In this document: positions 48,136-59,139 of the stretch, piece after piece
Numbering within the stretch: the first letter of the stretch is position 1
How the letters are laid out: each line of letters begins with the position of its first letter
Assembly (NCBI GenBank): GCA_023053685.1
Contig: JALIGW010000005.1
Location: forward strand, 28,198,501 to 28,262,500
Length of the DNA stretch: 64,000 nt
Direction of reading: 5' to 3'
Source: Diadophis punctatus similis
Taxonomy: Eukaryota > Chordata > Lepidosauria > Squamata > Dipsadidae
Notes under the pieces: generated by a model
The model's input: only the letters and a program-made list of their open reading frames with translations
What the model was told of the DNA's origin: nothing
Database searches by the model: none
Translations under genes and position numbers: made by a program

Positions 48136-49711
48136 TATATAAATAATTATGAAATAATTATTACTTTCAAATTATAGCTAAAATTCAACAAACTATAGTA
48201 CCATTAAAACAGCTGAAAACTGAAATGCTGTTCCTGTGTCCATAAATATCTGCATAAGAATGCAGTTCATAATTACAGTACCATTGGATTAACTGATTTT
48301 TTTTAAAGTGCTAACTAAAATGCACTTTCCTATATTTTCTTTCTGAACCTGGTGCTCTCCAAATACATTGTGACTGTCAACTGAGAGACATCTGGAGATC
48401 CACAGGTTGTTTTAATATTTTATTATTAGATCCACTGGTTATTTTATTATATTTAGACACCGTCATACTAAAAAAAATAAATTCCCAGTAGTTTATATCA
48501 AAAACATAAATTCTAAAAACAGAACCAAAGTACTAAACTGCCATTGCGCAATAGGTGCTAGGGTGACTGATTTATTTCCTAAACACCCTTTGGAAATTTT
48601 GGACATTTTAGAAAATATCCAAGGAAGATCTACATTAAACAAGAAATTTAAAACCTTCACCGAAAAGCTTTCGACATATAATCTAACACGATGGCAAAGA
48701 TATATGTATTTATTACCCTACGTCTTGAATTGGTATGAAATTCATTGGGAAATCAGCTATAAACTGAAAGACCCACCCTTTAAAAATAGAAGTGTACTAC
48801 AACCATTGAATCCAGTGTTCTTCTTGTTACCTTTCAGATATGTTGAATTATAATCCAGTAAAAATGTTCTAATCCCATAAAGACTAAGAGAGTCTCGGTC
48901 AGTGAAGCTCATCTCGGACTGATTATCTTCATCTATTCCTTATGGAATGAAATGCTTATCAATATATTTCCATCCTACATTTCTATACATAGGGCTCTTG
49001 GAACAACTACCAATCAAACCAAAACAATTAAATTAAATTAAATATGGTTAAAAAAAGATAATTCAGATTATAAAGATCAGGCGAGAAGCAAATCATGACT
49101 CCTTTCCTGAAAGTGGAAAAATGGCCGTTCAGTACATTCTCGACAGCTTGGCACAGAAACCCTATGAACATTTGTCATCAGTATAGTTTTGTATAAATGA
49201 AATAATAGAACAAGATAAAGTATACCCACTCATCACTACATATATCAAGTTCTGTTCCACACACTCATGGTAATCTTCCTTTGCAATGATTGCACTAATA
49301 CTTATATCCATAAAAAGGTAATATCCAAGACTGCATCCTCAGAGCCCAGAAACCTTGTGTAAATAAAGTAATATAAAAGAGAATCAAAGAAATGTGTAAT
49401 CACGAGATAGTCAAAATCCATCATCACTACAGGCAACAAGAGCCAATTCAGACATTGCTTTTTCACTACACGGCCCCATAGGTCTTCTGGGAAGAAAAGC
49501 ATGAAATGTACTCACATGACAGAACACGCGAATCAAGTCTCAAGCATAATGTTTGCCAAAACAGCATGTTTTAAGAAACCATAATATACTGGGTGACTCA
49601 TTCTTGAAGTTCTATTATAACAACCCATAGCTTGTAAGCTTCACTTCACACATTGTCTAGCACAGGTTTTTCAAACTGCATCCTAGGGAATCCTAAGGGT
49701 CCACTAGACTA
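48136..49711. other. Intronic spacer, nothing recognised
   Basis: The frame at 48563-48853 (plus) looks protein-like in composition but matches no family I recognise and is within chance length here. No repeat named. Confidence 0.45.
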
Positions 49712-49790
49712 AGGGAAGGAAGGAAGGAAGGAAGGAAGGAAGGAAGGAAGGAAGGAAGGAAGGAAGGAAGGAAGGAAGGAAGGAAGGAAA
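49712..49790. repeat. (GGAA)n microsatellite
   Basis: About 79 bp of GGAA units. Confidence 0.98.
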
Positions 49791-50092
49791 TCACTTGAAT
49801 GCAGCCAATTTTCTACCATTAAAACACTGCTATCTGACCTGGGGAGGCGGGTCTGGGATTTTTTTTTTAATAGCAGATTCTGCAATCTGAAAAAAAAAAA
49901 GAAAAATCCTGATCTATCTACCATCGACCTCTCCCCATTCCTAAGAGGTCGGTAAGGGGCGTGCATAAGCGCACAATCGTGCCTACTGTTCCTGTCCTAA
50001 TGTACCCATATATTCATACCTCTTATACACTTTTTCATGCTTGTACTAATATATATAGTCTCCCTTTATTTTCATTTATCAGCAAAAAATCC

Positions 50093-50140
50093 TACATACA
50101 TACATACATACATACATACATACATACATACATACATACA

Positions 50141-50211
<71 letters not shown>
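50093..50211. repeat. (TACA)n(TA)n microsatellite
   Basis: About 75 bp of TACA followed by about 44 bp of TA. Confidence 0.98.
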
Positions 50212-50212
<1 letters not shown>

Positions 50213-51379
50213 CATAATTTTACTGTTTATACTTTGCTTTAATCATAAATGCTTGACAAATAAAAAACAAACAAACAAATAAATAAAAAGTCACCCAGGA
50301 TCACCCAGTTACTTAAAGCACCCTTACAAATTAAAGACATTGTTTTCTTTACATTTTTTATATGAATATAAAGAAGGCAATATTTATATCTTCAACCATC
50401 TAATAGTCATATCCACACAGAAACACAAACCTTAGGTAATAAGGTTTGGAAGTTTTTCTCAAGCCCTAAGATGCTTAATAATGTCCTGCCACAAGGTGGC
50501 TCCTCACAGATGTTCCGTGATCACTTTTCTCTCTTAGCATTCAGTCAGCAACTAGATTTCCTTCCTTGCTTAGAAATACTATGGCCTGATTCTAGGGATC
50601 CACTAGGGCTGAGATGAGACTCCTTTATTTTTAATCCTCAATTCAAGCATATGGAAACATTGGACTAAAAGCTTTAATCAACATGTAAGGATGCATAGGA
50701 GATGAAGATCTTGTAGGAAACAGTTATCAGATTCTCTTTTCAAGTAAAGCAAATTGTTCTCCTACCTTTCTCCCTTGGCATATGACCTCACCTTTTTTTG
50801 TTTTTATACCCAAGAATTAATTTCATAAGTATCTTCTGGGTTATTACATAATGACTGTGTTCACTGGTTGATTAATTACTTTTGATTATTAGATGGGGTC
50901 TCTGCTAGACACAGCCGCATAAACACCAGAAGCGGTTTTCTCGAATGTATATAAGTTGCATTAATTCCACTACTACTTCAGTCACTCTTAAAAGGCTCCC
51001 TGAGCCAGCCATCCATCCAATCTTTCCTATCCACTTTACACAATTTAGACCAGAATCTTCAACCCAATGACCATTAGCCTGCATTTTTAAACAGATAGGT
51101 GGTGTGTTGTGGGTTTTTTTAAAACCACTTTGCTAAGGAAAGGTAAAGAGAGAGATGCTGACTTTAAGTACCCCACCCACCCCTTGATTAAAAGACGGTG
51201 TGTGGATATGGCACAAGGGAGAAACAAATGCCTCAAAAGGACGGCTTTTACTGGAAGCAGATGCAATTGCTCATCCCAGCCCCACACATTTCCCAGATAA
51301 GAAATACCCCCTTAGCATTTGCTAAACCTAAGACACGCAAGCACAGCCACAAGAGATTATAGGAACCTGCGATGCCAGC
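50212..51379. other. Intronic spacer near the promoter, nothing recognised
   Basis: No named repeat or exon. It contains the CTCF-like motif listed at 50489. Confidence 0.45.
50489..50500. promoter_or_regulatory. Candidate CTCF core motif near the promoter
   Basis: CCACAAGGTGGC matches the core CCASYAGRKGGC at 11 of 12 positions, about 2.1 kb inside intron 1 from the exon. Motif match only. Confidence 0.3.
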
Positions 51380-51949
51380 TAGGAGATTGTTCTTTTTCAT
51401 TCATCAAATGCAGTGAATGAAAGCTCCCCTCCAAAGACTGCAAGCTGCGAGCTCAGGAGCTAAGCTTTATCACCTTTCCGAAAAAGCCCATATTCTCCTC
51501 GGAGAGGTTCAGGCAGAGCCAGGAAGGAGAGAAAGAATGGAAATCCAGAAGGCACCCAGTCATCGAAGCAGAGAAACCCTCTTCCTCACCCAGGCAATCA
51601 AAGGTTGTAAAACGGATTCAGAATCGCTCGTTAAACACGGACGAAGTTCGGAATGGCCGTAATTCTGCTAATCGCTCAGGGCTGACAGCAAGATCGTGGG
51701 TCCTTCTCCCCCCCCCCACTCTCCCCGCTCCAAATATGCCCCATACATGTTCTATTTTGCAAATGCGCACACACAGCACCAAACTCCAGGATCTGATGCA
51801 AAAAAAACAAAACAAACCCGAAATAGATTTCCCCCATTCTTTAACCGGTGCTTTATCGTGCAGCTGTGTGTGTTGGGGGGGGGGAGAGAAACGGGGACCG
51901 GACGGGGAGGGACGGTTAGGTTTTTCATGTGCAGTTTGCAAGGTCCAGT
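51380..51949. other. Shoulder of the CpG island, no gene seen
   Basis: Moderately GC-rich intronic DNA with C- and G-runs near 51709-51718 and 51875-51885. No exon or repeat family is recognised. Confidence 0.5.
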
Positions 51950-52601
51950 AATTGCCTTCCGCCCTCGCTACGTTTGAGCCGCTCTTTCCCCTTTCTTCTC
52001 CGCCAGTTTCAGTGACGTGTTTAATGACATTGGTTTTAAATACGAGAAGACCCCTCCGAGCTCCTGGTAGCTCCCCCCCTCTTTTGGGTATACACACACA
52101 CACACACACATACACACACACACATCGTGCCATTGAGTCGATGCCGATCGAGCGCCCGAACTATTCGGATTGGCAGAACGTGCTTCCCATCCGTGGAAAG
52201 CGAGACCTTTCCTTCGCCGCCGACCTTTCCAAGCACAATAAATCCAGGGCGAAATCCCGCACGTTTGCGGGGCGAGAATGAAAGAGGTGGGGAGAGTTGG
52301 GCTGGGGTGGCAAAGGCGAACCTTTGAGAAGGAACCGCTTCTTCCCCAAGCCGGCTTAGCCGAACGCCTGGCTCTGCTTCCCGCAAGCAAAGCCCGGGCT
52401 GGAAGCACCGCGTTCACCCCCAAAGCTCGGCTCCAAACGAGGGGATCAACCACACACGCTCAAGCCCCGGAGGATGCCGCCTTAAGCTTCCCCATCTCCT
52501 TCCCGCCTCCGCCGCTTGGCATCGCTTCGCACAGGTCGAAATGCGACAGGGCAAAAGGGAGGGGTGGCAGGGGAGAGATGCTTGGCGCCGAGCGAGCTTA
52601 C

Positions 52602-52653
52602 CTTCTCTGGCTTTGAGCAAAACCGTGTTGGCCACTATATTCTCCAGCTCCAT
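52602..52653 (-). CDS. GRK5: GRK5 exon 1, coding part (G-protein-coupled receptor kinase 5, N-terminus)
   Basis: On the minus strand the ATG at 52653-52651 opens MELENIVANTVLLKARE (17 codons) plus the first G of the next codon. The intron begins at 52601 with GTAAGC, so the exon ends in phase 1. This peptide is the N-terminal helix of the GRK4/5/6 subfamily: Ser/Thr kinases that phosphorylate agonist-activated GPCRs at the plasma membrane and promote arrestin binding. The helix contacts the active receptor and the kinase lobe. GRK5 and GRK6 are identical over these residues as far as I know. I prefer GRK5 because no exon 2 (basic KKWKEIL-type region) appears in the next 52 kb and GRK5 has a very long intron 1. 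The frame stays open upstream, but there is no in-frame ATG before 52653, only GTG/CTG codons. Base +4 is G and -3 is T, a middling Kozak context. RGS-homology, kinase and membrane-binding C-terminal exons lie beyond position 1. Confidence 0.9.
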
Positions 52654-53240
52654 GGACAAGCTCGGTCGGAACACGCGCGGCAGCGGACGATGGGCAGCTT
52701 CCAGAGGCACTTGGCGCTTGGTCTTCACCGATTACGGCAGCGCGGCGGCACCAACCCCCTGCCCTTAGGGCATTCTTGCGCTGCTTTCCTCCGGCTTCCT
52801 CCGACGAGGTCCTGCCTTGAGAAAGAACCACCGCTTGCTTGCTGGCTTGGCTGGCTGGCTTGCTCGCCTGCTTCCCTCCCTCTCCCTCCTCCAGCCCGAA
52901 ACTCTTTCTCCCCCTTCGCTTCGCGGATCTCGCTTACTCCATTCTGGGCGCCTACATGTAAAAGCAAAAGGGGAAAAAAAGGAAAAGGAAAAGCCCACCC
53001 TCTCACCGCCACCCCCCTCCTCTGCTGGGAAGGTTTCAGATGGGCGGGCTTCTCTCCCTCCCTCCGCGGGGGTGTGGTACTACGAAGCGGGTTCCGCAGC
53101 ATTGCGCAGGCGCCATGCTCAACAGCTGGCTCGTTCCTCAGAGCGTGTCGGGAAACGTAGGTTTTTTTGTCTGTGTGTAAAGGCTGGAGGGGCGGGGGGA
53201 GGCGATGGGGTTTACCGCCAGCATCCGTTCCTTGCATAGC
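52654..53240 (-). promoter_or_regulatory. GRK5: GRK5 5' UTR and probable CpG-island promoter
   Basis: Upstream of the start codon (higher coordinates) lies GC- and CpG-rich DNA. Visible motifs are a GC box (GGGGCGGGGG) at about 53189-53198, another (TGGGCGGGC) near 53040-53049, and an NRF1-like TGCGCAGGCGCC at 53103-53114. No TATA box is placed suitably on the minus strand. A TATA-like string at about 53335 reads on the plus strand and lies outside the island. The transcription start cannot be fixed. A dispersed-initiation CpG promoter between about 52750 and 53150 is the inference. Long open frames here on both strands are the usual by-product of high GC. Confidence 0.65.
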
Positions 53241-53899
53241 ACATGCAGGCGGTCCGGGGAGGTGAGTACTTGGATGCCCAATCAGGTTTTTTAGATGCTT
53301 TCCTGGGGTAAGGATGATGGAGCAACTCCAGAGTATAAAGGGAAGCGGAAATAGTCTGTTTTTTTAAAAAAATTATAATTCTCACGGTTGAACGGAGAAA
53401 AGACCATCACGATTCATAATCCGTTCCAGGACTATCAATCTGCTGCTTTGGTTTAATGGAATAAGCTGCTGGTGAAAATATTTTGACAGCTCCTCAAATG
53501 CTGTTATGTTTCTATGTGCACAAGTTCCTGTTAAGTGAACAACGAAAATAAATTACATGGAAGCCAAATGAATTAGGCACAACGCCTGTGGATCGTTTTA
53601 GCACCTTGAGCTCCATTATGGTTTTAGGAAAAATAGGACTTGTTGATCTACAAGTTTAGTCTATATGGCTTGCTTTAACCATGTTGACTGAACACTAATG
53701 AACCCAATTTTTTTTTGTATTGATTAAACTTATATTTTGCTGCATTCGGACAAAATTGGGTGCATAAAATATAAGAGTTCAACTATCCAGGTTATGGATT
53801 AAACAAATAATGGCATCAGAAAATCCCAATGAAAGCAACAAGCAAGGAAAAAAAATAAAGTGACATAATGCCCTCTGGAAAATTCCATTTTCAGTCATT
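53241..53899. other. 5' flank of GRK5, nothing recognised
   Basis: AT-rich DNA resumes outside the island. No gene, promoter or repeat named. Confidence 0.45.
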
Positions 53900-53929
53900 T
53901 CCCTAAAGCCCACAGTCTGATCTCTATAA

Positions 53930-54385
53930 GACCATCCCAGCTACATTTTAGCCTAGCCTCTCTGGCTTCCGGAGAGATGGAGACCACAAGAAGTTGCTCT
54001 TTCCAGTGACTCGGGCTGATTCTGGCTGGAGCAGGCAGTCCTGCAAGTGTCCAGGTGCCAAGTCATGGAGAGTTTTTAGGTCAAGACTGGAGCCTTAATT
54101 TATATCCAGGCACCAACTGGCCACCAATGAAGGACCCACAAGTCAGTGTTGCATGCTTCCAACTTCAGGAGCCAATAAGTAGACAAGCAATAAAAACCTA
54201 GACTATTTGCAGTTCCTGAATTCTGTAAGCTCCATGTAAAGCACACTGCAGTAGTCCAATTAGGAGGTAATGAGAGCATGAGTTACTGTACATATAGCTA
54301 GGTCTTCTTTAACCAGATAGGACGACAATTGGCACTTCAGCCAAAGGTGGCAAAATCCTTTAGCCATAGCTTCTACTGTTTTGTC
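53930..54385 (-). pseudogene. L2/CR1-clade LINE remnant, left part
   Basis: 'CACTGCAGTAGTCCAATTAG' and 'AATGAGAGCATGAGTTACTG' are landmark strings of a widespread amniote L2/CR1-type LINE lying reversed. Together with 55100-55640 it suggests one old, broken element; no frame survives here. Confidence 0.5.
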
Positions 54386-54745
54386 AGGCCCAGCCCAAGA
54401 ATAACACACAACAACCCAAACAAAGTTTATTTCTTTTATTTACTTATACCATACAGCATTTTGTCCTACGAATACTATACTACAGTACTCCAACCCTAAC
54501 AGATATACTTCGGATGATTCTAGGAGTGGTTATCCTAAATCTCTTTCTCTGATCCAGTTCCAGCCTGTGTTATCTCTTGTCTTGCTCGATTCCTTGGAAT
54601 GTGCTTCCTCCTTCCTGAAAACTTGCTCTTCGCTGTAACTCATCACACCACCTCCCTTCATAGATAAAATCCATCACACATAAGCCCTGCAGGACCCCCA
54701 GATTCCAAAGCTGTTCCTTTATGACAACGTTTGCCTATACAACAG
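54386..54745. other. Flanking DNA, possible LTR-like segment
   Basis: From TGTCAGGCCCAGCCC at 54384, a minus-strand AATAAA lies about 50 bp inside, a layout like a reversed LTR end. No second LTR, TG...CA pair or target duplication could be confirmed. Confidence 0.25.
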
Positions 54746-54753
54746 TAACATTG

Positions 54754-54986
54754 CAGGGGTGAAATTCTAAAATTTTCCCTAACTGTTCTGTGGGTGTGGC
54801 TTGGTGGGCGTGGCAGGGGAAGGATACTGCAAAATCCCCATTCCCTCCTCACTCCTGGGGGAAGGATATTGCAAAATCTCCATTTCCACCCACTCTGGGG
54901 CCAGCCAGAGGTGGTATTTGCCGGTTCTCCAAACTACTCAAAATTTCCACTACCGGTTCTCCAGAACCTGCTGAATTTCACCCCTG
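54754..54986. mobile_element. hAT-type MITE with GAATTTCACCCCTG ends
   Basis: CAGGGGTGAAATTC / GAATTTCACCCCTG is a perfect 14-bp inverted repeat. Flanks TAACATTG (54746-54753) and TAACACTG (54987-54994) match at 7 of 8. The interior has a ~50-bp direct repeat 'GGGGAAGGATAYTGCAAAAT' (about 54817 and 54859). Confidence 0.92.
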
Positions 54987-55099
54987 TAACACTGGCATTG
55001 ACAGAAAACTCCTACAGTATTGGAACATGAATTCTGTCCTAGTTGGATTCAACTTCAATGTCTCCTCTCCCATCTAGATTTTTACAGCCTCCAAACACT

Positions 55100-55640
55100 C
55101 ATAGGGCATCAGAAGGATCTCCCTTATGATTAAGTTTGCTAATATGAGCATCCCAAACTGCTGGATGATCTTGCCCAGCGATTTCATATAGATGTTAAAG
55201 TACCGGGAAAGAGGACCAAATCCTGTGGCACCCCACGTATCCATTGGGTTAACCTCTCATAGCCCTTCACAAAATACCTAAAAAATGCCTAAAACCACCG
55301 ATGGAGAAAGCAGCAAACCACTACAGACAGGGTCTTCATTCCCAAACCCATATGTGGTTCAGTAAATTATCATTGTTGATGGTATCAAAAGTCACTGAGA
55401 GATCCAAAAGGATGAAGAGCAATGCACAGCTTTGATCCAGGTCCCAACCCAAGTCACCCAAGGGACTCACTAATGGTTCCAATGTCCCACATCTGGGTCT
55501 GAACCCTGCCCAAAAAAGGTCCAAATAACCTTTTTCTTCTGGAGCACTGTGAAGTTTGTCTGCCATAATTGTCTTAACAACCTTCCCTGAAATGGTTGGA
55601 GGCCAAATGATAGTTATCCAAAACTCTTAGATCCTGTAAT
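55100..55640 (-). pseudogene. L2/CR1-clade LINE remnant, reverse-transcriptase segment
   Basis: Minus-strand frame at 55566-55336 reads DLFWAGFRPRCGTLEPLVS and LLFILLDLSVTFDTINNDN, matching the GFRPG.GTETAL and LLDLSAAFDTI.H motifs of L2/CR1 reverse transcriptases (the aspartate of FD belongs to the polymerase core). Its neighbours 'CTGTGGCACCCCACGTATCC' and 'CAGCGATTTCATATAGATGT' belong to the same LINE. No full frame remains. Confidence 0.8.
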
Positions 55641-55904
55641 GGTCTCTTCAAAAATGGTTGAAGGTCAGTGAGTCAGGGTGACAAAATTGGCAGGGTGGTA
55701 GGATGAGCAAATCGCAGGCAGCAAAGTTGGCAGTGCAGGGTGGCAAGACGAGCAGAAACAAGAGAACGCAAGGAATCCAAACAGAGGCAGAGATGTGGGG
55801 AGATAGGTGGATGTGGGGCAGTTAAAGAGGAGCCAGTCCTTTATTTTACTGAGCTCAGGGCTGGGAGGAACCAAGCTAGAAGTGGCTTGGATTAGGGTGG
55901 ATTC
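55641..55904. other. Flanking DNA, nothing recognised
   Basis: Contains imperfect short repeats around GGCAGGGTGG/GGCAAAGTTGGCAG. No gene. Confidence 0.4.
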
Positions 55905-56025
55905 AATTAATGACAGCTGGCATTACTGTTGTTAAGCAATGCAGTCACATGACATCATGCTTTATGACTGCATTGTTTAGGAATGGAAATTCTGGTCACA
56001 ATTAGTATAACATGAGGACTACCTG
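55905..56025. mobile_element. Tigger-like MITE, terminal fragment
   Basis: 'ACTGTTGTTAAGCAATGCAG', 'GTCACATGACATCATG' and an end GAGGACTACCTG followed by TA match the family at 23595-23980. Confidence 0.7.
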
Positions 56026-56261
56026 TACTTTCACTCCTGTCCTGCCTCGGGCGACCTTCCAAATGGATGCTTTGTTTATCCTACGTTTTCATGATCCACT
56101 GAAGCAAACTAGCTATATAGGATGGGCTCACCCAAATATGCTAAACTAAAATCGGTTTATGCCTCTGTGTGTTGTGTGAATAGCTGTAATGTAAAAAAAA
56201 AAAGCATGTAAATCAAAGAAAGTCATTTTTTCCCCTTCAGTCTAACTTAACATCCGAACTG

Positions 56262-56315
56262 TCCCCAGAGGTGTCCCATTCAAGTACTATCCAGGTCTGA
56301 CCTTGATTCCTCTCT
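56262..56315 (-). ncRNA. 5S rRNA-derived fragment (SINE head or pseudogene)
   Basis: Plus strand 'TCCCATTCAAGTACTATCCA' then GGTCTGACC is close to the reverse complement of the 5S rRNA internal promoter (GGCCTGGTTAGTACTTGGAT region). Only ~50 bp match, so it is a relic, not a working 5S gene. A 5S-headed SINE such as the AmnSINE type is possible. Confidence 0.5.
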
Positions 56316-56795
56316 GACCCTGGATGACATTAACCAGGCACTGCTGTTTGTTGAGGCAAAAGGATTTATCTGGTGGTAAAATGATACTCTTAATTATACA
56401 TATTCAGTTTGATAGCTAGGAATCAGTCTTCCCTAATTAATATAACTAAAACTTCCAAGTACCGGTAAATATGACTAACCATTCAGAAGTTATGCATATT
56501 TGGAAATAATATTATTTGGAAATAATATTTGGATAATGGATCGAATTATAGAATGGCAAGACATGGAGCTGTTATTAGGAATATTCTACTATGCAGCATG
56601 AAACAAAAATATATGATTTCATGTCACAGCCATTATGAGGCCTAATATAATTTCCAACTCATAATACACATCAAAATCTTTAATTATATGTATTGGATGT
56701 ATGTCATACATCTCCTCTAGGAATGCAAGATAAACCTGCTTCCCTAAAACAAGATAGGTATGAGATTGTTTGGGTTGAAAAATAGTAGTTGACCT
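56316..56795. other. Flanking DNA, nothing recognised
   Basis: AT-rich with a small direct repeat ATTTGGAAATAATATT near 56499-56530. Confidence 0.4.
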
Positions 56796-56880
56796 AAAGT
56801 AACCTAATTAGCTAATGGGTGAGTTTGCATAAAACAATAAAGTAACCTAATTAGCTAATGGGTGAGTTTGCATAAAACTA
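56796..56880. repeat. Tandem duplication, 43-bp unit x2
   Basis: 'AAAGTAACCTAATTAGCTAA' to 'GCATAAAACAAT' occurs twice, at 56796 and 56839, with almost no difference: a recent local duplication. Confidence 0.95.
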
Positions 56881-57937
56881 TGAACCACAGGCTACTCAAC
56901 CATATTTTAGTCAACCGACACATGGTTCAGGTTATCTTGCAATCCCAGAGAATTGGACTTAAAAGAATAAACTGTTAACTGTCAGTTAACAATGAGTTTT
57001 TTTCAAAATTTGGAATGTGCCCACTGTTCTAAAAAAAAATAAGGGATCTATAGCATAAACATTTAGGATAACAGCCCATTTAACCAGATGCATGGAATAT
57101 TGCTTTGAGAAGATATTTCTAGAAGAAGGGGTAGAGCCTGAGGGCCGCATCAAGAGAGAACATAGCCTAGTATCCTTGTTTTCATAAACGTTCCAAGTCC
57201 AGCCCCCCTTTGAAATCCGTTGACTCTTATCTAGTGCCAATTTAGTGCTGACCATCAGTTGACTAGATTCTTGTGTATAAGCTTGAGCAATAAATCTTAA
57301 CATAAGGTCCTGATTCTTTATGCATGACAGTATTGAGGCAGAATAGCAAAAATATGGGTTAAAAGAAACATCTTTTGTGAGACTGTAGGTAAAGCCCTTC
57401 TCATTTGTAATCTGTGAAGAAATCCTGATTTTGCCTGAAACCTTCAAACCATCTTTTTAGTAGTTAAGCTCACATACTTACTACTATATTGTGTGCATTT
57501 GGCTAATGGCTGCTGTAATGAATTTAGCTAATAAAAAAATCAATGTACTAAAAGGTAAAAAATTCTCTATCCCACCCCAAATACTATCATTGCATCTTTT
57601 ATTTTTGTTGTTTTATTTTCCTGGATAGATGACTAAACCACGGCACACCAGGCACAGACACTTCTATTGTTATTTTCTTTAAAAATGCTTGGAGGCATAA
57701 GTGGGAACCAAGGCAATCTAGAAAATCAAGATGAGACCTAGGAGTGTTTGCTATGTTTTGTAACATGCTACCATTCCATGTGAAGGGTTTTTGGTTTGGT
57801 TTGGTTTGGTTTTTAATGAAATGGAAAAATAACTAAATTTGGATGTGGCATGATGCCAAACTATGCCCATGGTGCCAGTTTGGGACCAGGGCCAATTCCT
57901 AAATATGTAACAACTTTTTTTGTTTTCACATTTTTAT
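56881..57937. other. Flanking DNA with an unrecognised open frame
   Basis: A minus-strand frame at 57447-56986 stays open for 153 codons (TTG first codon, no conserved domain recognised). In AT-rich DNA this length is near the upper end of what chance gives across the window, so it is noted but not called a gene. Confidence 0.4.
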
Positions 57938-57960
57938 AACAACAACAACAAAACAACAAC
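57938..57960. repeat. (AAC)n repeat at the CR1 3' end
   Basis: AAC triplets directly abut the 3' end of the reversed CR1 copy; on the CR1 strand it reads as a GTT tail. Confidence 0.85.
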
Positions 57961-58467
57961 AGATTTGGAAGGGACCTTGGAGGTCTTCTAGTCCAACTCC
58001 CTGCTTAGGCAGGAAACCCTACACTACTTCAGACAAATGGTTATCCAAAATCTTCTTTAAAACTTCTAGTGTTGGAGCATTCACAACTTCTGGAGGCAAG
58101 CTGTTCCACTGATTAATTGTTCTGTCAGGAAATTTCTCCTTAGTTCTAAGTTGCTTCTCTCCTTGATTAGTTTCCACCCATTGCTTCTTGTTCTACCCTC
58201 AGGTGCTTTGGAGAAGAGCCTGACTCCCTCTTCTTTGTGGCAACCCCTGAGATATTGGAACACTGCTATTATGTTTCCCCTGGTCCTTCTTTTCATTAAA
58301 CTAGACATACCCAGTTCCTGCAATCGTTCTTCATATGTTTTAGCCTTCAGTCCTCTAATCATCTTTGTTGCTCTTCTCTGCACTCTTTCTAGAGTCTCAA
58401 CATTCTTTTTACATCATGGCGACCAAAACTGAATGCAGTATTCCAAGTGTGGCCTTACAATATCTGA
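57961..58467 (-). pseudogene. CR1 LINE 3' part
   Basis: Minus-strand frame shows RRATKMIRGLKAKTYEERLQ, LMKRRTRGNIIAVFQYLRGC, LFSKAPEGRTRSNGWKLIKE and SNLELRRNFLTEQLI, the conserved CR1 ORF2 C-terminus, over 58383-58081. The 3' end (GACTAGAAGACCTCCAAGG) lies near 57975-57995. Same subfamily as 38388-39027. Confidence 0.9.
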
Positions 58468-58819
58468 ATATCTGAATATCTATCAGGTATCTAATATCTG
58501 AAGATTACCTGCCCATATGGAGTGTAAACAAACTTGCCATAGAGTGCCATGGTGAAGAAAACAAATCCTGTCTTTTGCTAAACCATCTGAAGCTACCTCT
58601 ATTTTCAGAGGATGGAGAGGTTCTGATGGCTTATTTTTAAGACAAATTATGATTTCAGTGAAATAAAGTGGTAACGCCATTTGACGCTTTAGGGGGGGAA
58701 ATCTGCAGTCATTAGTAACTTAGAAATCACTTTCTGGTTTTATAGAAGAGGTTATGTTGTGTTTTAAGTATAAACTGAAACTGAACAGTGGCCTGTGTAA
58801 TTATTGCTGGCATTGGATC

Positions 58820-59131
58820 CGGAATGGGACAGCTCACCACGGCCAACTCACTGTGACCAACTCCATAGCCAATTGGTCATGGCCAACTCACCATGGGACA
58901 ATTCAACAATTCAATTTCATTATTTAAAATAATAAAAAAAAATTTACTTTTTGTCATTCACATTTCATTTGTCCCTTTCTTTAATGATTCTATTCCACCA
59001 TTTCTTCTATATTAGTGTAACTCTTGTCCCACAGCGAGTAGAGTAGCAGCAAGCTGGCTATGGTGAGTTGGCCGTGGCAAGTTGGCCACTGCGAGTTGGC
59101 CGTGGTTAGCCCTGGCAAGTTGTCCTAGACC
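58820..59131. mobile_element. Inverted-repeat MITE with 'GGCCAACTC' subrepeats
   Basis: Left arm GGGACAGCTCACCACGGCC and right arm complement AGGACAACTTGCCAGGGC carry arrays of GGCCAACTC / GAGTTGGCC around an AT-rich middle. Flanks CATTGGAT (58812-58819) and TATTGGAT (59132-59139) match at 7 of 8. 312 bp, no coding frame. Family not recognised; the duplication length would fit hAT. Confidence 0.75.
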
Positions 59132-59139
59132 TATTGGAT

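Larger units (their letters stand above)
51950..53240. other. CpG island spanning GRK5 exon 1
   Basis: CpG dinucleotides are dense from about 51950, and especially 52130-53160, in contrast to the AT-rich, CpG-poor DNA on both sides. The island covers the 5' UTR, exon 1 and the first ~650 bp of intron 1. It contains a short CA-type repeat near 52092-52125. Confidence 0.8.

Noticed and set aside
48563..48853. 96-codon plus-strand frame as a gene or retroviral fragment
   Set aside because: No motif recognised; many frames of this length are expected by chance in this window.
52121..52145. RTE-like tail (GTGCCATTGAGTCGATGCCGA) in the CpG island
   Set aside because: Only ~20 bp match; could be chance next to a CA repeat.
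52602..52728. N-terminal extension of the GRK frame upstream to 52728
   Set aside because: The upstream codon is GTG, not ATG, and known GRK4/5/6 proteins start at MELEN.
52414..53239. Long frames on both strands in the CpG island (up to 214 codons)
   Set aside because: High GC reduces stop codons. Only the GRK exon has family similarity and a splice donor.
54384..54745. Solo LTR of an endogenous retrovirus
   Set aside because: TG start and a reversed AATAAA are suggestive, but no CA end, partner LTR or 4-6 bp duplication could be identified.
56986..57447. 153-codon minus-strand open frame as a new gene
   Set aside because: First codon is TTG, no recognised domain or splice context, and chance frames near this length are expected in 64 kb searched in six frames.
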